Made by a program: the position numbers and the translations under genes. From Imbricaverruca yamaguchii (Eukaryota > Arthropoda > Thecostraca > Neoverrucidae), in NCBI GenBank assembly GCA_034440575.1, contig JAOTOL010001600.1, forward strand, positions 719,501 to 783,500: a stretch of 64,000 bases of DNA, given 5' to 3'. Below the pieces are notes generated by a model, which was given only the letters and a program-made list of their open reading frames with translations, had not been told where the DNA came from and made no database searches. Positions 1 to 12,069 of the stretch are shown here, one piece after another (position 1 is the first letter of the stretch; each line of letters begins with the position of its first letter).

Positions 1-314
1 TGTTGGGTCCGCTTTTGGGACCTTCTCGTAAGCTTTCGGAGAGCCTTACACTGAGGAAGGGAGGCGTCTTCTGCTTAATCCGTATTCTTCGGGTTCAGAA
101 AGGGGGCGAAAATATACGCCTGTCTCCTACTTCACAGCAGGGGGCAGCTGCCCTCACCTCCCCCGAATAGGGAAAGCACCCTTGATTTATCATAAGAACA
201 GCTGAAATTCCTCATACCACCTCTCACGTGGCCCGCCGCGTGTAACCACAATGCAGTATCTCCGGTGAAGAGGAAATTGGGTCAATCTCCATCCCTCGCC
301 AGTTCTCCGATCAC
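1..314. other. Intron or flank beyond the NDUFS7 exon
   Basis: On the minus strand this follows the splice donor of the NDUFS7 exon. I found no sequence encoding the next expected segment of the protein (the MPEPR region and the SMGSCANGG motif), so that exon must lie off the left edge. Nothing else is recognisable. Confidence 0.5.
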
Positions 315-506
315 CTGATCATAAATCTTGCGGAAGGCAGGCGCCATTTTGTTGGTGAGTGTGCCTGAGACGATGATGACGTCCGCCTGGCGCGGTGAGG
401 CCCGGAACACGACGCCGTACCGGTCCATGTCGTAGCGAGGCGCCGCGATGTGCATCATCTCCACCGCACAGCACGCCAGACCGAACGTAAGCGGCCACAG
501 TGAGCC
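315..506 (-). CDS. NDUFS7: NDUFS7 (complex I PSST subunit), one internal exon
   Basis: The minus strand encodes 64 codons in phase 0, beginning [18 protein letters not shown] and ending FRKIYDQ. It is bounded by an AG acceptor (GGCAG before GGCTCA) and a GT donor (GATCAG then GTGATC). NDUFS7 is the 20-kDa subunit of mitochondrial NADH:ubiquinone oxidoreductase and holds 4Fe-4S cluster N2 next to the quinone site. The adjacent cysteines in ACCAVEMM are two of the four N2 ligands in this family. The other two ligands and the mitochondrial targeting region belong to exons I could not find here. The exon has no stop or frameshift and matches the family closely, so it is probably functional. The longer open frame to 554 is read-through into the intron. 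Confidence 0.93.
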
Positions 507-3042
507 CTGCCGACACAGACAACGCGTCATGGAGCTGCACCAGCAAAGCTGCACAGATGACGCGACTGTCCGCAGCCCGCCTTCAAAATGGGGAAGATGT
601 CAGGGCATCAGTTAAGAAAAACCGACTGCAGGGCTAGATCGAGCTGTGTTTGGCTTCAATATAGTTCAAATAGTAATTGCTAACTTCTTAAGTTGACACC
701 CATTTTACGAGCATGCTTGACGAAGCACGTTTGCTTTAGTTGTACATGGAGCGCCAGTATTGGCATTGCTGAAGCTTTGCTCCAACGCTAGATCAATGGA
801 GGCTGAGGTTTGACTGCTGAGAAAGGCACACTACTGCAGGGGAAATTTTCCAGATGATAAGTTATCCGAGGCCCCGGGGCTCGTTCGAAGACAGTAGACT
901 CCTTGTGGTGCAGATGGAATGCAGATAAGGACAGATAAAGAATACAGATTTGGAGAAACGGACTAGTGCGCTACGTACTAATTAGCTTCCTTGTTTCATG
1001 CTTGATGGTAATAGCCTAACAGTAATACAATTAATATGATTTGTAGGGCGGAATTTCACTGAAGAAAAGACAGTATGTGATGCTTCACCAGCGTCTTTGG
1101 TAACCTTGAAAAGAATGAAGTTGGATTCCATGGTCATATTCATTTCATGACCATATTTATTTATATTCATTCATGGTCATGTTTCACCATATTTGCTTTA
1201 CTCTCGCAGGACAGGTGGGTAAGGGTGGCGGCTCTCGAGAGAACCCTTCATTCTCCCCGGGATAGCGGCCGGATGAGAAGGCACAGACACGAACTTTCAG
1301 AACATTGTTGTACATCTGTTTTGAATATCTCATAAATATGTCAGTATAAGGCCATCAAAGCTTATTGACATGGGATGTGCCATGGAGGGTAATGCTCCAA
1401 AATCTTAAGTATTGCCATTCTGAGGAGTTGCAACTTATCAACACCAAACTCAGATCATATTTTTTAATCAAGTTGAATAACTCTGCGCTTTCTTGAAACT
1501 GTAAACGTCAAGCTCACAGATATGTGGTGGGAACTATGTTGAGGTGAGAGGTAGGAGTACGACGTGTGGTTGAAGTTAGGGGTCAATGTGGGAGGTGGAA
1601 GACTGACTTAAGGTGGAAGAGTAATCCGAGACAATGCCATGGACGGGAATCTCACATCTTATATGACATGTTTTAAAATACTGTGGCCTAAAACTGTCAA
1701 TACGTGGGCAACGGCTGATGCCTACAGGAATGTGCAAGCACTGATCTATTTCAATCAAATTGGCTCCAATTTTAATCTGATTTGTCACCTTCGGGAACCA
1801 GCTAAGTTGTATGTGCATGGTAAATCCCCTGAAGACTTTTTAAAATGAAATAGGAAGAATGTAGCGACATAGTGAGACATCTGCCAGCGAAAGTTAACTT
1901 TCAGTGAATTTGACAGCTGTCTTCAACATTTGGAGAGATGCCAATTCATGCAAAAACTTAGTTCTGTCAAGTACGATTTGTAGCCACTTTGAACAACTCT
2001 TTATGTAAGTTTTCGGTTGTCAGTCATGAAAATGAAGAAAATGAAGACAAGCACAGTCACCACCCAATTACGGACGTTGAAAGAGCTACAGCAAGGGGCG
2101 GGCTAAAACGCTGGTACATGTTGTGGCCAAGCTAATGTCACATATGTATCAGGTCAGATCATGGTTCCATTGGTATTTGTGTAGCATGGACTTAGCAAGA
2201 TAATCTGTGGGGCCCTGGAGTTCCCCTGCTGCAGGCAAAGGATCTGGCGCCATCCCGCGGCAGCAAACTGCCTGGCAACCGACCGCCAGGACCAGATCCA
2301 GCAACCTGGTTATCAACTGACTGGGGGACAATTCAAAACAAAATCAAAAAATTTCGATAAATTAAACTATTAACTTGAACAGCTAAAATTCGTCGCGTGT
2401 GATTAAGAAAATATTCGTTTAATAAATGCTTCTCGATTTGAAGAACATACCATTATTGTAGTGGCAACTGTGTGTAAAGAGCAGCTTCTTGTGGGGGAGG
2501 TGCATGACCCATATAGCCTCTCTTAGATCCGCCAGTCCCGATCGTAACTGGGTTCCCTCGATAACCTGGCAAAGCATGCACGATTTGCGTTGATTCTTCA
2601 CGGAAGTACATATGTGTCTGATCAACTTAGAACTTCTCACAATACCATCCGACATACTTATTTAGATAATTCGGCACAGGGCATTCAAATTCGTGATGCG
2701 TGTTCAACACATGTAGGAAGAGCTTGAATGCGGGAATAGCGTCTTCGGCGCATTTGAAATGGAATCACTTCAAATCCAAATTGGCTGTATCTTTCTCTTC
2801 CATGCTCTTTGTGTCCCCCCACCCACCTACAAACGTTCCTACACCCATGAAAACCAGTTTATCGCGGTTTCAGGTTCTGTCCAATTTCAAGGAAGTGATG
2901 TCGGTTTATTCAGGTTTAAAGGCAGTCATAGAAACACACCACTGCTTCAACCACCTTTCTGGCCACTTCTCACTAACGGTCACGCTTGTCACAATGCGTG
3001 ATGCCAACGACAGTACGTGAATGTGTCGGATCAGCAGAAGGG
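507..3042. other. Unassigned sequence, probably upstream NDUFS7 intron
   Basis: I see no coding exon, transposon end or RNA gene with support. Open frames here are short and lack family motifs. If NDUFS7 has long introns, this would be its intron 5' of the exon at 315-506, but the preceding exon was not found. Confidence 0.4.
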
Positions 3043-3265
3043 GACGCGATAACGAGTTACCATGCTCAGCAGTCCAATCAACATTCCTCATCAATCGTGG
3101 ACGCGATAACGAGTTGCCATGCTCAGCAGTCTAGTCTACCTTCCACATCAACCGTGGACGCAATAACGAGTTGCCATGCTCAGCTGTCTAGTCTACCTTC
3201 CCCATCAACTGGGGATGCGATAACGGGTTACCATGCTCAGCAGTCCAGTGTACCTTTCGGCCCCA
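3043..3265. repeat. 57-bp minisatellite, about four units
   Basis: The unit begins GACGCGATAACGAG at 3043, 3100, 3157 and 3214, so the spacing is exactly 57 bp each time. Because 57 is a multiple of three, a 94-codon plus-strand frame (2986-3270) stays open through the array and shows a 19-residue repeat (DAITSCHAQQSS...). There is no sign that this frame is translated. Confidence 0.9.
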
Positions 3266-3270
3266 GTTGA

Positions 3271-5230
3271 GAAGATCATCCAACCTTGCCACAGCATATT
3301 CAGCCTTATTGTTGAGGTTCTGGAACGGCGAATAGGGCTTGTGCTTGACAGGCACCGCTGAAACGACACTCGTGTCAATAAACGGCGCAGTATAAAACGG
3401 TATTTGTGAACCCACCACCAGCACCACACCGCCGTAAGTATAAGACACACGTAACTGCACGTCGTGATCAAGCTGTTGACACATATGCACGAGGTCAGAT
3501 CATGGTTCAATTCGTATTTTAGATCCATAGGTTTCGGAAGGGTGATGTTCGAGCCATCAAATTAAGAGAAAATAACTGGCTTTGTTTAATTTTTAGTTCA
3601 GAAACTCCTTGTGCTGTCAGGCCAGGAAACAATTTTGTATTTACATTCTTGAGAAAATGGGACAAGAAAATCAAGTGGATCGAACAAAATCCAGGAGCGT
3701 GTGACGTTGGTCTCATGTTTTTTGTCCACGTACAGTACAGTGTACTACTATCGGAATGAAATGAAGAAAGGCTGGAATGTAATGAATGAATACCAGGAAC
3801 TGAGAACCAACAGGATTTGACACTGATCACAGAACAACACAATTGCATTTCATGGTGAAAAAGCACTATCAGGCTTTCCAGCGAAAAAAAAACTAGTATA
3901 ACTCTCGGAGAGGATAACATTCTGTAAGAAAAAGAACCAGGACAAGGTTATTTATCTGCCATGCATCAGACCACAATTAACCTACCCAGTCTCTCCGATT
4001 AGATCCGCACACCTAGTCTCGGGTTGTTGTTGCTATACCCCCTCACTATAACTTTCAAACTAAGCGGTGCACGAATGCGAACCAGGTATCATCGGAAAAC
4101 CTTCGACAAATGTGGCCCGGAAATGACCCACTCTGTATTCGATAATACCTCTGAGACTCAAAATATCGATGTTAAAATACACTTCCACAAACTTTATATA
4201 TCCATTTTTGGTAAACCCAGATTTAAAGCGCACGCCATTTGATAGCCAATTACACAGAATATGTTACAAAAATAGTCATACTGGTACTTCATGGCCCAGA
4301 ATTAGCAGTAACCTCAAGCCACTGACCTGACCTCAAACACAAATCCAGGATACACATGCTGTAAGCACTGTCAAATTGCAATCATGTAGTAAGCTTCATT
4401 TCAATATATTTTCAAATGCATGAGCCTACAAAAATCTTTAAATTATCATTGGACAATGACCCAGGGTGGCCTTGACCTTGGCTATGATTCGTAGTTTTGG
4501 CCCCATTGTGTCATTTATGTTGGTTCGTTAGTTCTGTTCAAAGGGCGCATCAAATGCCATAACAAAGTATAAGTAGCAGGAAAATATTAGTAAAACCACC
4601 ATCCAATTAGTCATGTACCATCCCAGTAATAAAATCATGGAAAACAATGTCATGCCGAGAAGCCCAGCCATCTCCCTGCATACTGTCCCAGTTCAACATA
4701 TATTCATAGTCAGCTGCTCAGGAACATGGTTTGGTGCGCTGTACTAGTATTCCGGCCAGGTCAGTCGTCTGTTCCAAACGTCTCAGAGCACAGGTGGGTA
4801 CCTCATCACGGCGACTCAGCGCAGGGACGGGACCACTGACTCCCTTCGGTTGGTGACGAAATTGGCATACGGCACTCACGGCCCGCGGTAGATGTAAGTG
4901 GTGGGATTGGGACTAGCGGTGGTCGACTCATTGGCTTTTCCGGGAAGCCAGATGGCGCGCGCAGCGTTAACGACGACTGTTCTCGCGTACCGTGCCTCGC
5001 AGCGATCGGAGGTCTTCCCACTCGACCTTTCCTACTGATGTTTGGTGCCACACCCTTGGTTCGTTCTGCTCGATCTTGTGCTATCAGATTCCGAACTCTA
5101 CTTCACACTGACATTTTTAGTAGCGACAACGACCTGGTCGATCCCAGGCATGAAATAGTCCGAAGGGGTGGTGCTCTACGGGCTTCTGTCAGAGGTGTTA
5201 TTTGAGTGGATGTCACACTGTCACAAGAGG
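3271..5230. other. No recognisable gene
   Basis: The stretch is mostly AT-rich single-copy-looking sequence. A GC-rich patch at about 4780-5060 has a minus-strand frame with a GRPP AT-hook-like motif, but it has no supporting splice sites or family resemblance. I also looked here for the 3' terminus of the neighbouring hAT element and did not find it. Confidence 0.4.
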
Positions 5231-5755
5231 CTATTCGTCTGCAACATGTTTTTGCAGACAGTCGTTGCGAACAGGGGATTTTCTGAGCCAGCGAACGATT
5301 TTGCGCACCTTAGAGACCGTTTTTCCGATTTCACCACTCACTCCCAAGCGTTGACCTTCGATGACCGTTCGAAAATGTTCTCTTTCTGCTTCATTATCAT
5401 CTTGTTCTTCACTCTCGCCGCCCGATTCTAGATTCTTCGCTTGAGCCATCGCCGTCATCATCATGTGGTTGTGCTTGGGAGGCTTCAGTGGTCCCACTCT
5501 TCCTATAAAGCGCGTCTGTGACCGCCAGATGAAGCCCATGCGCCATGCACAGCTGCTGCATGCACGGAATAAGCCGTCCAAACATCTTCATTACACTTGC
5601 TCCATCTGTGCACACGCACACGATATGCCGACGCAGGTCGATGTCGAACTTGTTCAGTTTCTCATTCAGAACATGTAGACACTTTTCTGCAGCCATGGAA
5701 CCGGTGCATCGAATCACGCCCAGGCCCCAAGTATCGGAACCACAGTGTACGTTAA

Positions 5756-7086
5756 CACGCGCCCTGGGGGGCCTCGGAAAATTACACGAACTGGAGGGGG
5801 GCGGATTCCCCCCCCCCCCGATCTCGGCTCCTACTGAAGCTAGAACAGCGAAATTCGCAGGGTGGATGGGCACGATAGTGAACTCTATTGTGTGCAAATT
5901 TCATGACCTTAGGTCAATGTCGTCAAGGTCAAATGAAGTCAAAATAGCACAAATTTCTGGTTTTGCGTCGATTGGCTTGTTATTATTATGGATCGCTGTG
6001 ATAGTGTTCAATGCTTCAAAATTGGCATTAATGATGTTTTTTACATCAATAATGATGCAATGCAGATGTCAGATCCGCCATTTGACCTCAGGTCATCTAT
6101 ATAGGAGCACTTTAGGTCATTACATGCTTCAGTTACCGGAACCGGGCTGCCCACCAGAGTGCTCCGTTGGTCGGTTCGGCAGAGTCGGCTTTGCAAAGAA
6201 AGGAGTTAAATGCATGAATAAAGTATGGAAACCCTTAGGCACACAATGACAAACAGTAGATTTCGGGATGTGTAGGGAGTAACATGTAAAGTGACATCAA
6301 TCGCATGACAGTCATTTGCATTTTTGACAGCATTCCAGTTGACCAAGTTTGGTTCTATTAGTCTGTCATGAACTTGACCTGACTTAACCTCGGCAACCTG
6401 ACATGACTTAAGTTATATAGCTTAACAAAATGCATCAAACAAGTCGATAGTGTTGTCAAGAACAGTTCCATTTTGCCAATATACGGGAAGCGCAACAGCG
6501 ACGATGTTTGTGGTCTTGCGCTGCGAATTGTTTTCACTTTAACGGCCCCTAACTTGAAAAGTTGCCAACCGAATTTCATTTTGCTTACTTTAAACAATGC
6601 GCCGGTCATTTCCAAGTAGGTACGCACAAAATGTGGCGTATATCGGCCGGTACGATATGGAGTTATGCACGAAAAATTGGAGGGGTTGGCGGATTTCGCC
6701 ATCCCCCTTCCAGGGCGTGTGTTAACCTGTCATAACCTTGATCTGACTTGACCTCGATGACCTGACATGACTTTGAAACAATATAGCATAACAATGTACA
6801 CCAAACAAGTCGATAGTTTTGCCAAGAACACTTCCTTTTTGCCAGTATACGGGAAGCGTATCAGCGTCGATATTTGTGGTCTGGCGCGGATATTTTTCTT
6901 TTTACTTTAGCGACCCCTAACTCGAAAAATGTTCAGTCGATTTTCATTTTTCTTACCTTAAACAACGCGGTGGTCACTTATAAGCAGGTACATAAACAAA
7001 GGCTTATATCGGCCGGTAAAAACTAGTCATCTACGAAAAACCGGAGGGGTGGGTGGATTTCGCCCCTCCCCCCTCCAGGGCGCGTG
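5756..7086. mobile_element. TTAA-flanked MITE inserted in the hAT transposase
   Basis: This 1331-bp insertion lies between two TTAA sites (5752-5755 and 7087-7090) and has inverted ends CACGCGCCCTGG / CCAGGGCGCGTG. The flanking hexamer GTTAAC is palindromic, so the duplication could be read as 4 or 6 bp. TTAA duplication is typical of piggyBac-type elements (and some Kolobok/Sola types), but no transposase is encoded. The right part holds a 365-bp tandem duplication that includes a third copy of the end. Confidence 0.85.
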
Positions 7087-7090
7087 TTAA
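6358..7090. repeat. 365-bp tandem duplication of the MITE right end
   Basis: Units 6358-6725 and 6726-7090 align along their length. Shared landmarks are CTGTCAT, CCTGACATGACTT, AAACAAGTCGATAGT and ATACGGGAAGCG. Each unit ends in CCAGGGCGYGTGTTAAC, so the internal unit carries a complete element terminus including TTAA at 6722-6725. Confidence 0.85.
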
Positions 7091-8369
7091 CGCTCATATA
7101 GCGCCTGTTGCGCAAAGATGTGTACTCGTCAAGCGTCAGCATAAAACGTTTGTTGGTACTCATACTCTCTCTCAACTCGGACTTCACGACACCCATGATA
7201 TTGGGACAGTGCTTCATTACTCGACTCTTTATGCTGTTTGGGGATGTTGGTAGGTCCTTGTGGCCCTTAGCTGCAAAGAGCTGCCGCAGATCGTCTGAGG
7301 TACAAAACGTTTTGAATTGGGTACAATCCCTACTGCACATACGCCCCAGCGTCGCATCGAGTGACACCTCTTCACTCTTAGGAAAAAATGAGTTAATCTT
7401 CCTCTTCTTGGATGGAAGTCCTTTGGTGGTGGTTTCTTGTGATGTAGACGCAGCAGTAGATGCTGCTGTATTCTTTGACACTGTGCCCTCTCCATGCATG
7501 GTCTGCAAGTGGACGTGTAAACCTTTTCTGGATCCACCTGTGCACTTAATTACTTTGTTGCACTTCTTACATTTTGCTTTTTGGCCTGATTCGTCTCTTA
7601 TAAAGTCCTTCCACACACCTGCTATTTTAAATTCCTTGAAATTCTCCATAGCTGAATCAATATGTCAGACCCACCCTTTTCCAAATAAAAGATACCTTTA
7701 TTCAGTGCTTGCTCTCCGTGTGCGCTGACGTGTGCTGCAAACTACGTTCGACGACCAACTGAAACAAAGGAACTGTCGCCCTGGATACCACCCCTCCGCA
7801 ATCAGCCGTCTCAAGTGCTCAGCGCTCAGCTCCAATTTCAGCGCGGCCGCTCTCGCGAGAATCGAGGTGCGCTCTTCTGGTTGCGAAATGCGTTTGAAAT
7901 GCGCGGGACGGCAAAGCCCCTGTGCATGACCTTGGTGCACTTATTGTGAGCACTGAGCACTGCTACAATGTGTTGCAAAAACGCATTGTGGAATTTGACA
8001 AAATGCAATAGCCTATTACAGCCTTAAAGCATAAACAATCTATCCGTACTAGAATTGTTTCAGTTTATGAGAAAGAATATTTCGGGATCCCGAGATTGAC
8101 AAGATTTTCGGGATCTGGATCAGGATTGAAATATTTTAGGGAAACCCGGGATTGCAATCCCTAATCCTGACCCTAACGTGCTCGATCCTCACATGGTTGT
8201 GTCTGGGAACTAAATGTGAATACGATGTTGTCGTGTCGTGTGAAGCACCTTTTCTGTTTGGTTTTCAGTGTCCTGTGCCCCACACACCGAACCCTACCAG
8301 ATCGCAGACACTTTCTTCATGTCTCACGCCACGCAGGTCATGGCAAGTGATGACACCTGAGTAGAAGTT

Positions 8370-8835
8370 CCTAGCGCGATGGTTTGTCACAGTCAGGAGC
8401 AGAGTCTTTTGTCACGACAAGACCCCAATCATCCGTGGCGAAATACGGGGCAGGTGGCGCCTTCATACGGCCGAGAAACGGACGCTCGCCATCGAAACCG
8501 CACTGCAGCGACGCACACCCTTTGATCCCAGCCGACCGAGCGTAGCAGGCACTGAAAAGAAGCCCAAATCCCAGCACGAAGCGACCTGTCACTTGGGCCA
8601 CATCAGGCCTAACGGACCTGCCCGCCTCTCCGGCATATTAGGATCAAAGAGGCGTGACGGTCCCTCATCACAACGAACACCGTACGGCAGGGCACTTGAA
8701 CCTCCAGGACTCCGTAAACTTCATCAGGAGACGGGGCGAGGGGTGCGACTTCCCGGATAAAACCAAGCGAAAGGGTGGACAAGAGGAATCTGGCCTACCA
8801 GCTCGTGTCAGTGGAGGGGTTGCTCGGCCGGCCTA
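8370..8835 (+). repeat. GC-rich dispersed repeat, copy 1
   Basis: This segment is paralogous to 13230-13620. Shared blocks occur in the same order and spacing: GAAGCCCA, GCGACxTGTCACTTG, AACCAAAGAGGC-like and AGGACTCCGT. It has no long frame with family motifs. It could be a non-coding part of an LTR element or a large MITE; I cannot tell which. Confidence 0.65.
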
Positions 8836-9025
8836 GGTGGTGGCTCACCACCCTGGGGTGGTGAGCCACCACCCACAGGGCCCACCATGGGTGGGCCCTG
8901 TGGAGTGCAACTGACCGGCCTTGGTGGTGGCTAACACCCTCCCTGGGTGAGCCCTGTGGAGTGTACTCACCACCCTCCCTGGGTTGGCCCTGTGGAGTGT
9001 AACTGACCGGCCTCGGTGGTGGCGC
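8836..9025. repeat. Two perfect hairpins and a short GC-rich tandem repeat
   Basis: Arms 8836-8852 and 8857-8873 are perfect 17-bp inverted repeats with a 4-base loop. Directly adjacent, arms 8874-8886 and 8890-8902 are perfect 13-bp inverted repeats (CACAGGGCCCACC) with loop ATG. Diverged direct repeats of CTGTGGAGTG and CTGACCGGCCT follow to about 9025. Confidence 0.9.
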
Positions 9026-10504
9026 TCCTGTACTGCGTGACCGTCTGGACGATGGGTGCCGAGAGTGCCCGAGCCATAGCCGGCGCTGACCGCCATACAG
9101 CCGCGCTGCGCAACACTGTCCACCAAATGGTCACAAATAAAACAGTACAACCAAGCCACAACAAACAAACATGGCTCAGTGTCAAGAATGTTGCACATGA
9201 CCTAGCATTGCAAGGCACACACACAACTCACTCATAAAATTGACATTAAAACAAAGAACGCTTATCCACGCTTATTCTGTTGTTAGAAAGACATCGCACG
9301 CAAATTTCCAACGCAATTCGATTCCACTGGAGCCATGTTCATGGAAATCAGTGCTCAATAACAGCCCTTGCATTCTAAGTTTGAAATAGCAACCTTAAAA
9401 TATTCCTCAGCTGATCTGGATGCATGGACGTCGTAATTGCGGGTACAAGACCTCCTCAAACTTCATGGAATTTAACATTATGCCCATGGCGTTGCATGAT
9501 AAGAATTGGCCTAGAAGGACCCATCCCTCTATCAAAATCCTGCTCTGCCCTGCCCCAACCTATCCTAATCAGCAATCTAATAAAAGATAATATAATCAAA
9601 TCTAAACAAGTCCAAGGATCAGTAGGCCAGCAGTTCAAACCCAAGAATGCCCATGAAAATTGGATTTCTTAATCCAAGTATGCCCACAGTCAGACATTTA
9701 TATCTATTAACCCAAGAACATTCACAGCCAGACAGTTATATGCCACAACAGATGTGCATATACAACTACCTCATCATTTACATCAATTTGTGTTCTTTTT
9801 GCATTTACAAATACACTTTGTATGCCACCAAAGTGAAAAAAGCAGAAGAAAAAATATTGTGGGAACAGCTATCAAACATGCACACTGATGCTCAGTAATA
9901 ATTGTTGAAGGTCTTGTGAGCAAGTGTCTACTGAAATCCCGGAGCCACCTGAAGACAAATTTTAGACTCGGAAACTTTTAATGTAAGAGAAAACCAGTTG
10001 ACAAAACCACACAAGTACACCCACTTACACATGCACAGGTACACACTTACCCATGCATACAAGGATCCATGCTCACACTCACATTCTTGTTTGCATGATC
10101 ATGTGCACAAATGACAAAATTAAAATTAAACCCAGCAAACTTTCAACCAAGATGTGAAATAATCATTCCTATATTCACCTGCTAGAGCCATTACAAGGTT
10201 GCTCTGCACCTTTCTTGTGATTCACCAGTCAGTGCAGATGTACTGCCCTGCAACAGACAGGTACCATGTGAAGTGCACACAAAAATTACAGTTGTGACTG
10301 TATCAATCCAGGACTAAAATAATTAATACCCTTCAAGCATGAAAGCCTGTGGGTACTATAATGCTTGAGTATAAACAAATGAGCAGGAATAGTGCCAAAT
10401 TATGTATATGTATGATTTTTATTACAATGGTAAAAGATGATATATTATATATATATATATACCAGGGTGACTTGTCACCCTTATGAAGGTATCAAGCCAA
10501 ACTG
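9026..10504. other. No recognisable gene
   Basis: The sequence is AT-rich with a CA-rich tract at about 10000-10090 and a short TA run at 10441-10460. I see no exon or element end. Confidence 0.4.
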
Positions 10505-11059
10505 TTGGTGTACTTTCAAATAGTACAGTCATCATGGCAAAATTTTCTTAGTGGAGTGCCCCAGGGGTCAGTACTGTGGCCACTACTGTTCATTATAATC
10601 GTTAAAAAAAACATTGACAGTGGCATAAGCAGTAAAGTTTTGACATTTGTTCATGATTTGAAGGTCCTTAGGGCAATAACAGGTCAAAATGAGCATATCT
10701 CACTGCAAAAAGACTTGGACAAACTTTTGAAGTGGTCCAAAAAATGGCAAATAAAATTTAATTTTGATAAGAGCAAAATAATGCATGTAGGTAAGCAGCA
10801 TATGAAGGCTCTGTACTTCATGGGTGGCCAAGTGCTATCAGTGACTCAACAGAAGGATTTAGGTGTTATTTTAAACACAAAATGGGGGGCATCAGAACAG
10901 ACCAAGGAAGCCAGGAAGAAGGCACTGCGAATGCTTGGGGCAATCAATAGGAATGTATCATGCAGAAGTGAGGAAGTCATCAGGAAGCTTTACTGTGCAT
11001 ATGTCAGCAATGCATATGTCAGCAATGTTAAAGCAGACCATGCACTAAAAAACCTTTAA
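10505..11059 (+). pseudogene. CR1-like LINE reverse transcriptase, middle fragment
   Basis: The frame encodes the second half of a non-LTR reverse transcriptase: SGVPQGSVLWPLLFI (palm), the catalytic strand as TFVHDLKVL, then LQKDLDKLLKWSKKWQIKFN and FDKSKIMHVG and the thumb region with KDLGVIL. In active enzymes the catalytic box is [FY]ADD; here it reads FVHD, so the first catalytic aspartate is lost. The fragment ends shortly after RKLYCAYVS. That same stretch begins the LINE piece at 56101, so the two are likely the same family. The 5' and 3' parts are absent. Confidence 0.85.
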
Positions 11060-12003
11060 AAAACTGAATTTTTGTGACATTGTTTTTTGAACTTTTTGGT
11101 AGGTATGCACCATGTACCCACCTATGCACCTATGTATCATTGTGCTTCAAGGTGGTAACAAGAAATTATATTCACATGCCTTTGCCCCCATAAAGCAAAC
11201 AAATGGGTTAGGTTTGCTTAGGTTACGCCAGTTTAGGTCTAATTATGAACATTCCCCAAATAAACTTATTTTTTCATTTCCTCGGCAAATAAGCGGTGTC
11301 ATTGTCTTACCTAGTCACGTTCATAAATACTATCTATGGTAGGTATTCTGGTGAAAATTGTTAAAGAACACCTTTTAAGACAACGCCCCAGTTGGTTGCT
11401 TTATGGAGACGAATGTATGCTAAAACCCTTCTCACCACCTCAGAGCACAATACCTTATTTTCCTATGAGGTAAATGGTAGGCGCATCCAAGGCGATGTAT
11501 ACGAGGTGGCGCCATCCCTACTGCGTAGCTTTCTGCGCCGGTCCTTATATGACGTCATCAGGGGTACCACTTATTACGGGCCAAGCCGCGAACACGCTGT
11601 GGAATATACGCAGCGTATGCATAGTACGGGGGATAAAATGAGGATTTAAGAGGTGCAGGTGCAAAACTTAGAGCGACATAGTCCCGGAAGGGATCTCAAA
11701 TTCCTTTTATGTACATATTTTACCCGGAATGACGCACAAAGCAAGGTAGGACAGGTCAAATATGGCAGAGAATTAGCATCTTATCGCGGCGAAATGCAGT
11801 AAGGACGTATCTGAAGTGTGGTCGTCGCCATGATTCAATAAGGTGGGGATGGGGGTCGAGTCCCTTAATGTACATCAAATTTAGCATTGGGCTTATGATG
11901 CTGCATGCCAAAATTAATTGACCGAAAGGCCTTTTAACCCCTCTATATGCGGCAGTGTCCCTGATATAGGAGGCAAGGAAGGGGACAATCGTTTCTTTTT
12001 TAA
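11060..12003. other. No recognisable gene
   Basis: An 85-codon plus-strand frame at 11392-11649 is open but matches nothing I know. The 3' part of the stretch flanks a micro-SINE copy, whose left target-site copy is 11990-12003. Confidence 0.35.
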
Positions 12004-12055
12004 TGGGCGCTACATGACCAATGTAGTCGATGCGCCCTAAAGCCCTAATAACTAA
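12004..12055 (+). mobile_element. Micro-SINE copy (52 bp) with 14-bp TSD
   Basis: It starts TGGGCGCTACATGACC and has the paired segment GTCGATGCGCCC, then the tail CCTAATAACTAA. It is flanked by perfect 14-bp direct repeats CGTTTCTTTTTTAA at 11990-12003 and 12056-12069. This is one of the best copies for defining both ends. Confidence 0.88.
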
Positions 12056-12069
12056 CGTTTCTTTTTTAA

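Larger units (their letters stand above)
5231..7649 (-). pseudogene. hAT transposase with N-terminal BED finger, broken
   Basis: The frame starts at 7649 (MENFKEFKIAGVWKDF). It has a BED-type zinc finger within about residues 8-55 (CKKCNKVIKC and HVHLQTMH supply the C2-H2 ligands), then a Ser/Thr-rich linker and the start of the RNase H-like region (RFMLTLDEYTS, the first acidic catalytic strand). The reading continues after the MITE with NVHCGSDTWGLG, CTDGASVM and AHGLHLAVTDALY, which are typical of this family. Removing the MITE and one target copy restores a continuous frame, reading MSVNVHCG across the junction. A frameshift near 5410-5440 moves the reading to another phase (VRKIVRWLRKSPVRND), which ends at a stop at 5231. 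The C-terminal dimerisation domain is missing, so this copy is inactive. Confidence 0.85.
5231..8166 (-). mobile_element. Decayed hAT-superfamily DNA transposon
   Basis: The minus strand carries a BED-finger hAT transposase relic. About 500 bp upstream of its start, at about 8150-8166, is TAGGGATTGCAATCCC followed by repeated CCCGAAA/GGGATC motifs, which resembles the 5' terminus of hAT elements. The 3' terminus is not identifiable, and the coding sequence is truncated at 5231. A separate MITE (5756-7086) sits inside the transposase frame. The hAT assignment rests on protein motifs; the exact outer boundary is inference. Confidence 0.7.

Noticed and set aside
3519..3920. 133-codon minus-strand frame
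   Set aside because: It has no family motif, no paralog in the window, and composition typical of AT-rich non-coding DNA.
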